From Propioniciclava sp. MC1595 (GTDB lineage: Bacteria; Actinomycetota; Actinomycetes; Propionibacteriales; Propionibacteriaceae), in the NCBI RefSeq assembly GCF_017569205.1, contig NZ_CP071870.1:3286001-3350000 (forward strand): 64,000 nucleotides of DNA, in the 5' to 3' direction. The position numbers and the translations under genes were made by a program. Below, one piece after another: positions 1-11,922 of the stretch (position 1 is the stretch's first letter; every line of letters starts with the position of its first letter). Below the pieces are notes generated by a model, which had not been told where the DNA came from, ran no database searches, and saw only the letters and a program-made list of their open reading frames with translations.

Positions 1-52
1 AGCCCTCGTCGTTGACGTCGATCGGACGCCCTCCGATGCGGCAGGTGGGCAT
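1..52 (-). CDS. TusE/DsrC-family sulfur carrier, N-terminal fragment
   Basis: Only the first 17 codons lie in the window; the gene runs off the left edge. The reverse strand reads ATG after a good ribosome site (AAGGAG, 7 bases upstream) and translates as MPTCRIGGRPIDVNDEG. That matches the opening of TusE/DsrC proteins, which begin with a short strand and then a 'dxeGfL' stretch. Members carry persulfide sulfur on C-terminal cysteines, which cannot be checked here. The gene lies 16 bases downstream of the sulfide:quinone oxidoreductase gene on the same strand, so the two are probably one operon. The assignment rests on a short fragment plus context and is moderate. Confidence 0.5.
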   Translation of the reverse strand, partial: MPTCRIGGRPIDVNDEG

Positions 53-68
53 GGTTGTACTCCTTGTC

Positions 69-1355
69 TCAGTGCGAACGGCGCAGGCCGACCAGGCCCT
101 TGATGAGGTCGGGGGTGGAGGTGCCGGACGCCTCGTCCTCGACGTTCTTGCCCATGAGGTACATGTCGGTGGTGAACGGCAGCGGGCGACCCTTGAGCAG
201 GAACTCCCAGTAGATGCCCCGGAAGGCGAGCTTCGCGAGGTGGTTGGCGCGGTTCTCCTTCAGCAGGGCCATCGGCCCCACGCCCGGCAACGGGAACGAC
301 CCCGTGTACGGCTGGGTCTTGTAGTTGAAGTCGAGCAGCAGTCCCTTGCCGTGGCCCGTCTCGATGAAGCAGTTCGCGTGCCCGTCGAACGAGTGCGTCA
401 GGGGCTCGCCGGCGAGGTAGTGCGGCCAGTTCTCCATGAAGATGTCGACCGCGAAGTGGGCCACCGAGCCCGCCTTCGACGTCTGCAGCGTGCCGCCGTC
501 GCCCAGGACGAAGACGTCGGGGTGCGCGAGGCTCTGCATGGTCTGCTGGTTGCACGGCACGAGGTTCATCTCGTCGCCGAGGCCCGAGCGCGCGATGTAG
601 TCGGGGCCCATGTTCAGCGGGATCGACACCAGCAGGTCGTACGGGATGCGCCGCTCGTCGTAGGAGACCAGCTCCTGGTTCTCGGTGTCGACGCTCTCGA
701 CGGCGAAGTCGGTCTCCATGTGGATGTCGCGCTTGCCGAACATGCCGCCCAGTTCGCGGGACGCCACGGGCTTGGTGAACGCGCCGTCCAGCGGGGTGAC
801 GTAGACGATCTCGACCTTGCGCCGGGTGCCGCGCTCGCGGAACCACGCGTCGGCCAGGAACGTGAACTCCAGCGGCGCGACCGGGCACTTGATCGGCATC
901 TCGGTGATGTGGACCACCAGGCGCCCGCCCGGGAACTCCCGCAGCGCCTCCTTCAGGCGCAGCGACGCCTCGAGGTCGTAGAAGTGGTGGACGCCCGGGC
1001 CGTCGGCCCCCGGCGTCTGGTCGGGGCGCGGCTGGACGCCGGTCGCGATGATCAGCGTGTCGTACTCCAGCGTGCGCTCGCCGGCGAGGTGGACGGCCTT
1101 GGCGTCGGCGTCCACCTTCTCGATCTCGGCCAGGACGAGGTCGATTCCCGGGCGCAGGAACCGGCGCCGCGGCTTCACCACCTGGTCGCGGGTGTAGGTG
1201 CCGAACGGGATGAACAGGTACCCCGGCTGGTAGTGGTGCTCGTCGTCGCGGTCGACGACGGTGATCTGCAGGGCGGAGGGCGGTTCGGTGGCTCGCAGCT
1301 TGTTGGCGACCATCGTGCCGGCGGTACCGCCACCCAGGATGACGATTCTCCTCAT
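69..1355 (-). CDS. Sulfide:quinone oxidoreductase-like flavoprotein
   Basis: This 428-residue FAD protein probably oxidises sulfide at the membrane face and passes electrons to quinone, leaving sulfane sulfur. The N-terminus has a dinucleotide-binding loop (GGGTAG, residues 8-13) and the second FAD region reads VFVLGDGG (281-288). Three cysteines are present: Cys157 in KCPVAPLEF, Cys268, and Cys329 in HANCFIE. Cys157 and Cys329 fall where SQR-type enzymes keep their redox-active pair. The C-terminus is amphipathic, as in monotopic SQRs. A GAGGAG ribosome site precedes the ATG. The TusE/DsrC-like gene follows on the same strand and a CsoR/CstR-like operator lies in the promoter. A flavocytochrome-c-like reductase of the same superfamily is the alternative. 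Confidence 0.8.
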   Translation of the reverse strand: MRRIVILGGGTAGTMVANKLRATEPPSALQITVVDRDDEHHYQPGYLFIPFGTYTRDQVVKPRRRFLRPGIDLVLAEIEKVDADAKAVHLAGERTLEYDTLIIATGVQPRPDQTPGADGPGVHHFYDLEASLRLKEALREFPGGRLVVHITEMPIKCPVAPLEFTFLADAWFRERGTRRKVEIVYVTPLDGAFTKPVASRELGGMFGKRDIHMETDFAVESVDTENQELVSYDERRIPYDLLVSIPLNMGPDYIARSGLGDEMNLVPCNQQTMQSLAHPDVFVLGDGGTLQTSKAGSVAHFAVDIFMENWPHYLAGEPLTHSFDGHANCFIETGHGKGLLLDFNYKTQPYTGSFPLPGVGPMALLKENRANHLAKLAFRGIYWEFLLKGRPLPFTTDMYLMGKNVEDEASGTSTPDLIKGLVGLRRSH

Positions 1356-1389
1356 CGAGGCTCCTCGGGTGCGAGTTTTCGGTGATTCG

Positions 1390-1419
1390 AATATACCCCC
1401 AGGGGTACTTCCACTACAA
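1390..1419 (-). promoter_or_regulatory. Promoter of the sulfide-oxidation operon
   Basis: Read on the reverse strand, TTGTAG (1419-1414) and TATATT (1395-1390) are separated by 18 bases. They give a sigma-70-like promoter about 35 bases upstream of the SQR start codon. The inverted repeat at 1394-1407 covers part of the spacer and touches the -10 box, so a bound repressor would block polymerase. The prediction is from sequence only. Confidence 0.5.
1394..1407. promoter_or_regulatory. CsoR/CstR-type operator
   Basis: A perfect inverted repeat, TACCCC-CA-GGGGTA, overlaps the spacer and -10 box of the SQR promoter. C-tract/G-tract palindromes of this form are bound by CsoR-family repressors, a family that includes the copper sensor CsoR and the persulfide sensor CstR. 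The controlled genes suggest the persulfide-sensing branch. No csoR/cstR gene is visible in this window, so the regulator must be encoded elsewhere. Confidence 0.55.
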
Positions 1420-1525
1420 GTGGTAAATCACACGCATGTAGTTTTCCCCAGCTGTGCACAATCCTGTGGACAGCGCTCCTCCCGAACAGGCGCCTGACAG
1501 CGGCCGACGCCCTAGGGTGGAGGTC

Positions 1526-2314
1526 ATGCGCCAGCAGGTGGTCGACGACGTCCTCGTCAGCAAGCACCCCGCCGGCACCGTCGCCGCCGACCTCGCCGCA
1601 CGGCTCGCCGCGGCGTCCACCGACCCGATCCGGCACCTCTACGCTCCCCCGCTGAGCGCCACCCCCGTGCCGGCGCCCGACGGCCGCCTCATCACGCTCT
1701 CCCCCGTCACCGACCCCCTGCCCGAGGACCAGCCCGCGCCCTGGCACGAGGCCGGCGCGCTCCTGGCCCGCCTGCACGCGGTGGCGGTCCCCGACGACCT
1801 TCCCGAGCACGGCGGACGCCTTCAGTTCGAGGCCGCCGTCGCCGAGGCCGACGCGCTCCACCCGGGCGGTTCCACCGACATCCTGCGCGAACTGGGGCTG
1901 CACCTGCTGCAGTCCTGGCCCGTACCCACCCGGGTGGCCGTCGTGCACGGCACCTTCGACCTCGGCCGGCTCGGCCGCCTCCCCGGCACCGAGACCTGGC
2001 TGCTCACCGGAGCCCACACGCTCGGGCTCGGCGACCCGGCCTGGGACCTCGCCGGCCCGGCCGCACTCTGGGGCACAGGCCTGCTCGATGACGCCAGCTG
2101 GTTCGCCTTCGTCGGCGGCTATGCGGCGGCCGGTGGGCGCACGCCCACGGAGGGCCAGCCCTGGCCCGGCCTCGACCACCCCGCCCGGTGCGCGCTGCTC
2201 ATGGCCACGGTCGCCGAGCTGCGCCGCTGTCCCGGCTACCCGCAGCCCGAGCTCAGCCCCGCCGCCGAGGCCCTGCTCGCCGCGTGCGTCAAGGCGAACG
2301 GACGCCGCTGGTGA
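1526..2314 (+). CDS. Degenerate aminoglycoside-phosphotransferase-like protein
   Basis: A 262-residue protein with the outline of the APH/choline-kinase fold. VVHGTFDLGRLGRL occupies the place of the catalytic loop and GLGDPAWDLAG that of the metal-binding segment. The usual HxDxxxxN loop is degraded: the expected Asn is missing, so ordinary kinase activity is doubtful. I start at 1526 because TAGGGT lies just upstream with the ATG about where transcription should begin, and because the frame further upstream is Pro/Arg-rich and unlike the family. The stop overlaps the GTG of the next gene (GTGA), so translation is probably coupled to the small zinc-ribbon-like gene and the aldo/keto reductase. 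The substrate is unknown. Confidence 0.6.
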   Translation: MRQQVVDDVLVSKHPAGTVAADLAARLAAASTDPIRHLYAPPLSATPVPAPDGRLITLSPVTDPLPEDQPAPWHEAGALLARLHAVAVPDDLPEHGGRLQFEAAVAEADALHPGGSTDILRELGLHLLQSWPVPTRVAVVHGTFDLGRLGRLPGTETWLLTGAHTLGLGDPAWDLAGPAALWGTGLLDDASWFAFVGGYAAAGGRTPTEGQPWPGLDHPARCALLMATVAELRRCPGYPQPELSPAAEALLAACVKANGRRW

Positions 2315-2589
2315 CCGACCCCGACCCCCCGGTGCCCGCGCCCGCGTGCCCCCACTGCCAGCACCCGCTCCCGGGCTGGACCCCTCCTTCCGCCCCCGGG
2401 CCGATCCCCCCGCGCGAGCCCGGGTACGCCGAGCACCACCCGCAGGAGGCTGCGGGCCACGTGTCCGGCCGCGCCCAGCCCCCGTTCGCGCCCGGCTGGC
2501 TGGCCGGGCCCACGGCGTCCGACCCCGACGCGCACGGTCTGCTGCGCGGCATGATGAACTCCTTCACGAGAGAAGAGGAAGCACGATGA
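2311..2589 (+). CDS. Small protein with N-terminal CxxC zinc-ribbon-like motif
   Basis: A 92-residue open frame wedged between two genes, sharing GTGA with the gene before it and ATGA with the gene after it. That strongly suggests a real, translationally coupled gene. The only recognisable element is CPHCQHPLPGW near the N-terminus, half of a zinc ribbon. The rest is Pro/Gly-rich and the C-terminus is charged (TREEEAR). No second CxxC is present, so a full zinc ribbon would need dimerisation. I do not recognise the family. The overlaps at both ends are the main evidence, and the function is unknown. Confidence 0.5.
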   Translation: MTDPDPPVPAPACPHCQHPLPGWTPPSAPGPIPPREPGYAEHHPQEAAGHVSGRAQPPFAPGWLAGPTASDPDAHGLLRGMMNSFTREEEAR

Positions 2590-3410
2590 CCCTGGTCCCC
2601 GAGATCACGCTCCACGACGGCACGACGATCCCGCAGCTCGCCTTCGGCACGTGGCAGGTGCCCGACGCCGACGTCACGCCCGCCGTCCTGCACGCGCTCG
2701 AGACCGGCTACCGGCACATCGACACCGCCGCCATCTACGGCAACGAGGCGGGCGTGGGCCGTGCCATCGCGCAGGGCAGCGTCGCCCGCGAGGACCTCTA
2801 CGTCACCACCAAGCTGTGGAACGACGCCCACCAGAAGGCCGACGCCCGCCGCGCCATCGAGACCAGCCTCGAGAAGCTCGGCCTCGACCACGTGGACCTC
2901 TACCTCATCCACTGGCCGTCGACCGTCAAGTACGGCGACGCCTACCTCGAGGCTTGGGACGCCCTGCAGGAGTTCAAGGCCGAGGGCCTGGCCACCAGCA
3001 TCGGCGTGAGCAACTTCCACGCCCACCACCTCGACGCGATCTCGGGCGAGGTGCCCGTGGTCAACCAGGTCGAGGTGCACCCGACGTTCACGCAGGTCCC
3101 GCTGCGCACGCTGTGCGAGGAGAAGGGCATCAAGGTCGAGTCGTGGAGCCCGCTCGGCTCCGGCGCCGACCTCGGCAACGGCGAGCTCGCGGACATCGCC
3201 GCGTCGTTCGGCAGGTCCGTGGCGCAGGTGATCATCCGCTGGCACCTCCAGCACGGCCTGATCGTGCTGCCCAAGTCGGTGACCCCGGCCCGCATCGAGG
3301 AGAACTTCGCCGTGTTCGACTTCGAACTCGACGCCGACACGATGGCCCGCATCGACGGCCTCGACGCCGGCAACCGCGTCGGCTCGAACCCGGACACCGC
3401 CGGCTTCTGA
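2586..3410 (+). CDS. Aldo/keto reductase (2,5-diketo-D-gluconate reductase type)
   Basis: A 274-residue NADPH-dependent carbonyl reductase of the AKR5-like group; family length is about 275. The catalytic tetrad is visible: Asp46 (in HIDTA), Tyr51, Lys76 (in VTTKLW) and His109 (in YLIHWP). The C-terminal cofactor segment VLPKSVTPARIEEN, with the phosphate-binding Lys-Ser, is intact. An AGGAAG ribosome site precedes the ATG, which overlaps the stop of the small upstream gene. The likely substrates are small aldehydes or keto sugars, which the sequence alone cannot define. A long inverted repeat begins at its stop codon and probably ends the transcript. Confidence 0.88.
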   Translation: MTLVPEITLHDGTTIPQLAFGTWQVPDADVTPAVLHALETGYRHIDTAAIYGNEAGVGRAIAQGSVAREDLYVTTKLWNDAHQKADARRAIETSLEKLGLDHVDLYLIHWPSTVKYGDAYLEAWDALQEFKAEGLATSIGVSNFHAHHLDAISGEVPVVNQVEVHPTFTQVPLRTLCEEKGIKVESWSPLGSGADLGNGELADIAASFGRSVAQVIIRWHLQHGLIVLPKSVTPARIEENFAVFDFELDADTMARIDGLDAGNRVGSNPDTAGF

Positions 3411-3498
3411 CGGTTTTCCTCCACGGGATCGCAAGGCGCCCCCCATCGCACCGCTCAGCCGGGGGCCACGACGCCGATCCTGTGGAGAGAAACCGTCA
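3408..3498. repeat. Long imperfect hairpin between the reductase and lhr genes
   Basis: Arms of 24 bases (3408-3431 and 3475-3498) pair with only three mismatches, starting with TGACGGTTT and ending with AAACCGTCA. The left arm includes the stop codon of the aldo/keto reductase. The loop holds a second C-run/G-run pairing. It would work as a strong terminator, but the length and terminal symmetry also fit a small non-autonomous mobile repeat. No T-tract follows. Confidence 0.55.
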
Positions 3499-3524
3499 GT
3501 TCCGCGTGGCACAGTGGCCCCACC

Positions 3525-8198
<4,674 letters not shown>

Positions 8199-8201
8199 GC
8201 G

Positions 8202-9524
8202 CTACCCGCCGATCGCCTTGCGAACCGCCTCGGCCAACACGCCCGGCTGCTGCTCGCGCAGCTCGTAGCGCGCCCGGGTCATGGGCTTGTTCACCGACAG
8301 CACGCGGGTGAGATCGATGGGCGTGCCCGAGACGACCACGTCGGCGTCGGCCGCGTCGATGGTCGCCTCCAGGTCGCGGATCTGCGCGTCGCCGTAGCCC
8401 ATCGCGGGCAGGATCCCGCGGGCGTTGGGGTACTTCGCGTAGGTCGCCGCCAGCGACGCCACGGCGTACGGGCTCGGGTCCACGATCTCGGCGACCCCGG
8501 CCGCCTTCGCCCCGACCACGCCCGCGCCGAACGACATCGACCCGTGGGTGAGCGTGGGTCCGTCCTCGATCACGAGGGCGCGCTTGCCGCGGACCAGCTC
8601 GGGGTCCTCGACGGTGACGGGCGAGTCGCAGCGGATCACGGTCGCGTCGGGGTTCAGCCCGCGCACGGACGCCTCGACCTGGGCGATCGCGTCCTCCGAC
8701 GCCACGTCGCACTTGTTGATGATGACCAGGTCGGCCATGCGCACGTTCGCCTCGCCGGGGTGGTAGCCGGCCTCGTCGCCGGGGCGCAGCGGGTCGGCGA
8801 GCACGATGTGCAGGTCGGGGCGGTAGAACGGCAGGTCGTTGTTGCCGCCGTCCCACATGATGACGTCGGCCTCCTCCTCGGCACGGCGCAGGATCGCCTC
8901 GTAGTCGACGCCCGCGTAGATGACGAAGCCGGCGTCGATGTGCGGCTCGTACTCCTCGCGCTCCTCGATGGTGCACTCGTGCGCGTCGAGGTCGGCGTAC
9001 GACGCGAAGCGCTGCACGGCCTGCTTGGCGAGGTCTCCGTAGGGCATCGGGTGCCGCACCGAGACGACCTTCTTGCCCAGCTCCTGCAGGATCCTCACCA
9101 GGTAGCGCGAGGTCTGCGACTTGCCCACGCCGGTGCGCACCGCGCAGACGCTGATGACCGGCTTGGTCGAGGTGATCATGGACGGCGCCCCGCCGGGCAG
9201 CACGAAGTCGGCGCCGGCGGCGATACAGCGGCTGGCCAGGTGCATGACGTCGGCGTGCGCGATGTCGGAGTAGGAGAACACGCACTCGTCGACGTTCTCG
9301 CGGGCGATCAGGTCCTCGAGGTCGGCCTCGTCCACGATCGGGATGCCGCCCGGGTACCGCTCGCCGGCCAGCTCGGCCGGGTAGCGGCGCCCGGCGATGT
9401 CGGGGATCTGGGTGGCCGTGAACGCCACCACCTCGCGGGTCGCGTCGTCGCGGTACAGCACGTTGAAGTTGTGGAAGTCGCGGCCCGCCGCGCCCAGGAT
9501 CACGGTCCTGCGCACATCACTCAT
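8202..9524 (-). CDS. COG2403 P-loop GTPase (cyclic 2,3-diphosphoglycerate synthetase-like)
   Basis: A 440-residue cytosolic protein with two regions. The N-terminus (about 1-125) is a Rossmann-like domain starting VILGAAGRDFHNFN. A P-loop NTPase domain follows, with AVRTGVGKSQTS near residues 128-139, an IMWDGGNND segment, and IINKCD resembling the NKxD base-recognition motif. This pattern belongs to the COG2403 family, named after archaeal cyclic 2,3-diphosphoglycerate synthetase. Bacterial members are widespread and their real substrate is unsettled. A GGGGA ribosome site precedes the ATG. It converges on lhr with three bases between stops. I am confident of the family but not of the reaction. 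Confidence 0.75.
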   Translation of the reverse strand: MSDVRRTVILGAAGRDFHNFNVLYRDDATREVVAFTATQIPDIAGRRYPAELAGERYPGGIPIVDEADLEDLIARENVDECVFSYSDIAHADVMHLASRCIAAGADFVLPGGAPSMITSTKPVISVCAVRTGVGKSQTSRYLVRILQELGKKVVSVRHPMPYGDLAKQAVQRFASYADLDAHECTIEEREEYEPHIDAGFVIYAGVDYEAILRRAEEEADVIMWDGGNNDLPFYRPDLHIVLADPLRPGDEAGYHPGEANVRMADLVIINKCDVASEDAIAQVEASVRGLNPDATVIRCDSPVTVEDPELVRGKRALVIEDGPTLTHGSMSFGAGVVGAKAAGVAEIVDPSPYAVASLAATYAKYPNARGILPAMGYGDAQIRDLEATIDAADADVVVSGTPIDLTRVLSVNKPMTRARYELREQQPGVLAEAVRKAIGG

Positions 9525-9670
9525 GAGGTCCCCCCGTGGTCGGGCCGGGCGGCGTCGCTGCCCCCGGTCACCTCCACGCTAGCCAGCTCCCGCCTCGTCC
9601 GTGACGGGTGCGCCGGATCGCTTCTGGCTTCAGTTCAACAGCGGGCGCCCAGCGGTGGCAGCATGCACCC

Positions 9671-10249
9671 ATGCACGGCATCGACACCCTCGAACGGCTG
9701 CTGGCGCGTACGTGGCCCGGCCTCGAGCAGGATCACCTCGGCGACTGGCTGCTGCGCGCCGGCCACGGCTGGACCGGCCGGGCCAACTCGGCGCTCGCGG
9801 TGGGCGACCCGGGACCATCCCGGGAGGAGGCCCTCGACCGGGTCGCCGCCTGGTACGCGGCGCGGGGCTTGCCGCCGCGGGTGCACGTCCCGCTCCCCCT
9901 CAGCGGTTCGGACGCCGCGGGCGAGGCCCTGCTGGCCGCCTGCGCGGCGCGCGGTTGGGCCGCCGGTCCGTGGACGTGGGTGATGACCCGGGACGTGGGC
10001 GCCGGGCCGGCGGACCGGCCGGGGCCCGCGGCGTCCGGGCTGGACCTGGAGTGGGACGACGCCCCGGGCGACGACTGGGTGTCGCTGGTGCGGGGCGGGT
10101 CGCTGCCCGAGCACGGGCGGGCGATCCTGGCGGCGGCGGGGGCGAGCCGGGTCGCGCTGCAGGTGGAGGTGGCCAACAAGGGTGCGGTGGCCCTGTACCG
10201 GAAGCTCGGGTACGCCGAGCACCACCGCTACACCTACTGCGCGGGGTGA
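9671..10249 (+). CDS. GNAT-family acetyltransferase lacking its core, probably inactive
   Basis: The C-terminus, QVEVANKGAVALYRKLGY, is the classic final GNAT segment, so the family is clear. The protein is only 192 residues. The stretch that should hold the acetyl-CoA pyrophosphate loop (Q/RxxGxG/A) is missing: residues just after DWVSLVRGG jump almost directly to AGASRVALQVE. This looks like an in-frame internal deletion of roughly 50-60 residues. The start is placed at the second nearby ATG (MHGIDTLERLL) because it opens the recognisable N-terminal helix. The gene may be a pseudogene that has kept its reading frame. Confidence 0.6.
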   Translation: MHGIDTLERLLARTWPGLEQDHLGDWLLRAGHGWTGRANSALAVGDPGPSREEALDRVAAWYAARGLPPRVHVPLPLSGSDAAGEALLAACAARGWAAGPWTWVMTRDVGAGPADRPGPAASGLDLEWDDAPGDDWVSLVRGGSLPEHGRAILAAAGASRVALQVEVANKGAVALYRKLGYAEHHRYTYCAG

Positions 10250-10250
10250 C

Positions 10251-10337
10251 TCAGGCGTCGGCGAAGATCGGCGTGAAGGTCATGGCGATGAAGACGAGGG
10301 CGATGAGCAGGACGGCGGTGTGAGCGAGGAAGATCAT
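10251..10337 (-). CDS. 28-residue single-span membrane peptide
   Basis: A very short reverse-strand frame encodes MIFLAHTAVLLIALVFIAMT followed by FTPIFADA, almost entirely one transmembrane helix. A CTGGAG ribosome site lies a few bases before the ATG. It sits between the truncated acetyltransferase and the serine dehydratase gene, on the opposite strand from both. Membrane peptides of this size are often genuine, but nothing else supports this one and its role is unknown. Confidence 0.35.
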   Translation of the reverse strand: MIFLAHTAVLLIALVFIAMTFTPIFADA

Positions 10338-10467
10338 GGCTCCAGCCTGCCCGCGGGCACCGACATTCCACATCGGTCGGCCGTTCGGTTCGGCCTCCGA
10401 CCAGCGGTCTAGGGGTTTGACCCCGAGGGGGTGCCCCGGGTGGAGGCGGCCCAGTACTGTCGCCACC

Positions 10468-11841
10468 ATGGCTCTGAGCGTGTTCGACCTGTTCTCCATC
10501 GGGATCGGGCCCTCGTCGTCCCACACGGTGGGGCCGATGCGTGCTGCGGCGATGTTCCTCGACGAGGTCGGCGACCGGCTGGGGGACGTGGCCCGCGTGC
10601 ACTGTGACCTCTACGGCTCGCTGGGCGCCACCGGCCGTGGCCACGGCACCGACAACGCGGTCATCCTCGGCCTGCTGGGCGAGCGGCCCGAGTCGGTCGA
10701 CCCGCGGGCGGTGGCCGGCAAGGTCCGCGGCGCCTGGGACGCCCACGAACTCACCCTCGGCGGCCGCCACACCATCGCGTTCGACCCGGCCGCCGACCTC
10801 GTCCTCGACGGCTCGGTCGAACTGCCGACCCACCCCAACGGCATGGTCCTCACCGCGCGCGACGCCGCCGGCGAGGTCGTCCACGAGGCGACCTACTACT
10901 CGGTCGGCGGCGGCTTCGTCGTACGGGGGGACGCCGACGCCTCCGACCCCGTCGTGCCCGAGGCGGGGCCCGCGATCCCCTACAAGTTCCACACCGCGGC
11001 CGAGCTGATGGAGATCAGCGAGCACACCGGACTCTCCATCGCCAGCATCGCGCTGGAGAACGAGGTCGCCATGGGCCGCACCAAGGAGCAGGTCGAGCAC
11101 GGCCTGCTCGAGATCTGGGCGGTCATGCAGGAGTGCGTGGCCCACGGCGCCGAGACCGAGGGACGCCTCCCCGGCGGCCTGCGCGTCCTGCGGCGGGCGC
11201 CCGCCCTGCACACCAAGCTGGTCACCGAGGGTGCCTCGGAGGACCCGCTGCGCGGCATGGACTGGATCACCTTCTACGCCCTGGCCGTCAACGAGGAGAA
11301 CGCTGCCGGCGGCCGGGTCGTGACCGCCCCCACCAACGGGGCGGCCGGCATCATCCCGGCGGTGCTGCACTACTACTGGGACTTCGTGCCGGGCGCGAAC
11401 AAGGCGGGCGTGGTGAAGTTCCTGCTCACCGCGGGCGCGATCGGGATGATCTTCAAGAACACGGCGTCCATCTCGGGGGCCGAGGTGGGCTGCCAGGGCG
11501 AGGTCGGTTCGGCCTGCTCGATGGCGGCGGCCGGCCTGGCCGCCGTGCTGGGCGGGACGCCGGAGCAGGTCGAGAACGCCGCCGAGATCGGGATGGAGCA
11601 CAACCTCGGGCTCACCTGCGACCCCGTCGGCGGGCTCGTCCAGGTGCCGTGCATCGAGCGGAACGCGATCGCGTCGGTCAAGGCCGTGGCCGCCGCACGC
11701 ACCGCCCTGCGCGGCGACGGGACGCACATCGTCAGCCTCGACAGCGTGATCAAGACCATGCGCGACACGGGCGCCGACATGAAGGCGAAGTACAAGGAGA
11801 CCGCCCTCGGCGGTCTCGCGGTGAACGTCATCGAGTGCTGA
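10468..11841 (+). CDS. sdaA: L-serine ammonia-lyase, single-chain iron-sulfur type
   Basis: A 457-residue enzyme that deaminates L-serine to pyruvate and ammonia in the cytosol, using an oxygen-sensitive [4Fe-4S] cluster. The beta domain comes first ([17 protein letters not shown], the family signature) and the alpha domain follows in the same chain. Cysteine ligands are seen in [14 protein letters not shown], in GLTCDPVGG and in VQVPCIERN. The start follows TACTGT by seven bases, so the mRNA is probably leaderless. An earlier in-frame start exists but lacks family similarity. A nested hairpin terminator lies 25 bases after the stop. The product feeds the pyruvate pool that pyruvate carboxylase, also in this window, draws on. 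Confidence 0.93.
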   Translation: MALSVFDLFSIGIGPSSSHTVGPMRAAAMFLDEVGDRLGDVARVHCDLYGSLGATGRGHGTDNAVILGLLGERPESVDPRAVAGKVRGAWDAHELTLGGRHTIAFDPAADLVLDGSVELPTHPNGMVLTARDAAGEVVHEATYYSVGGGFVVRGDADASDPVVPEAGPAIPYKFHTAAELMEISEHTGLSIASIALENEVAMGRTKEQVEHGLLEIWAVMQECVAHGAETEGRLPGGLRVLRRAPALHTKLVTEGASEDPLRGMDWITFYALAVNEENAAGGRVVTAPTNGAAGIIPAVLHYYWDFVPGANKAGVVKFLLTAGAIGMIFKNTASISGAEVGCQGEVGSACSMAAAGLAAVLGGTPEQVENAAEIGMEHNLGLTCDPVGGLVQVPCIERNAIASVKAVAAARTALRGDGTHIVSLDSVIKTMRDTGADMKAKYKETALGGLAVNVIEC

Positions 11842-11865
11842 CGCCGGCCCGCCCCGGCCCTTCCC

Positions 11866-11914
11866 GGACGCCCTCGGGGGAGGTCTCCCCCGGGTCAGGG
11901 GGGACTGGGCGTCC
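11866..11914 (+). terminator. Nested hairpin terminator after sdaA
   Basis: Outer arms GGACGCCC (11866-11873) and GGGCGTCC (11907-11914) enclose a perfect inner hairpin CGGGGGAG-GT-CTCCCCCG (11875-11892). It lies just after the serine dehydratase stop and before the next start. There is no T-run, as is common for high-GC actinobacterial terminators. Confidence 0.6.
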
Positions 11915-11922
11915 CCGAAAGT

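Noticed and set aside
12-1385. A 457-codon open frame opposite the SQR gene
   Set aside because: Composition is the Val/Arg/Leu/Glu-rich text produced by the reverse of a high-GC gene, with no family motif, while the other strand encodes a clear flavoprotein. Similar long frames opposite or beside lhr, dcp, pyc and ilvD were dropped for the same reason.
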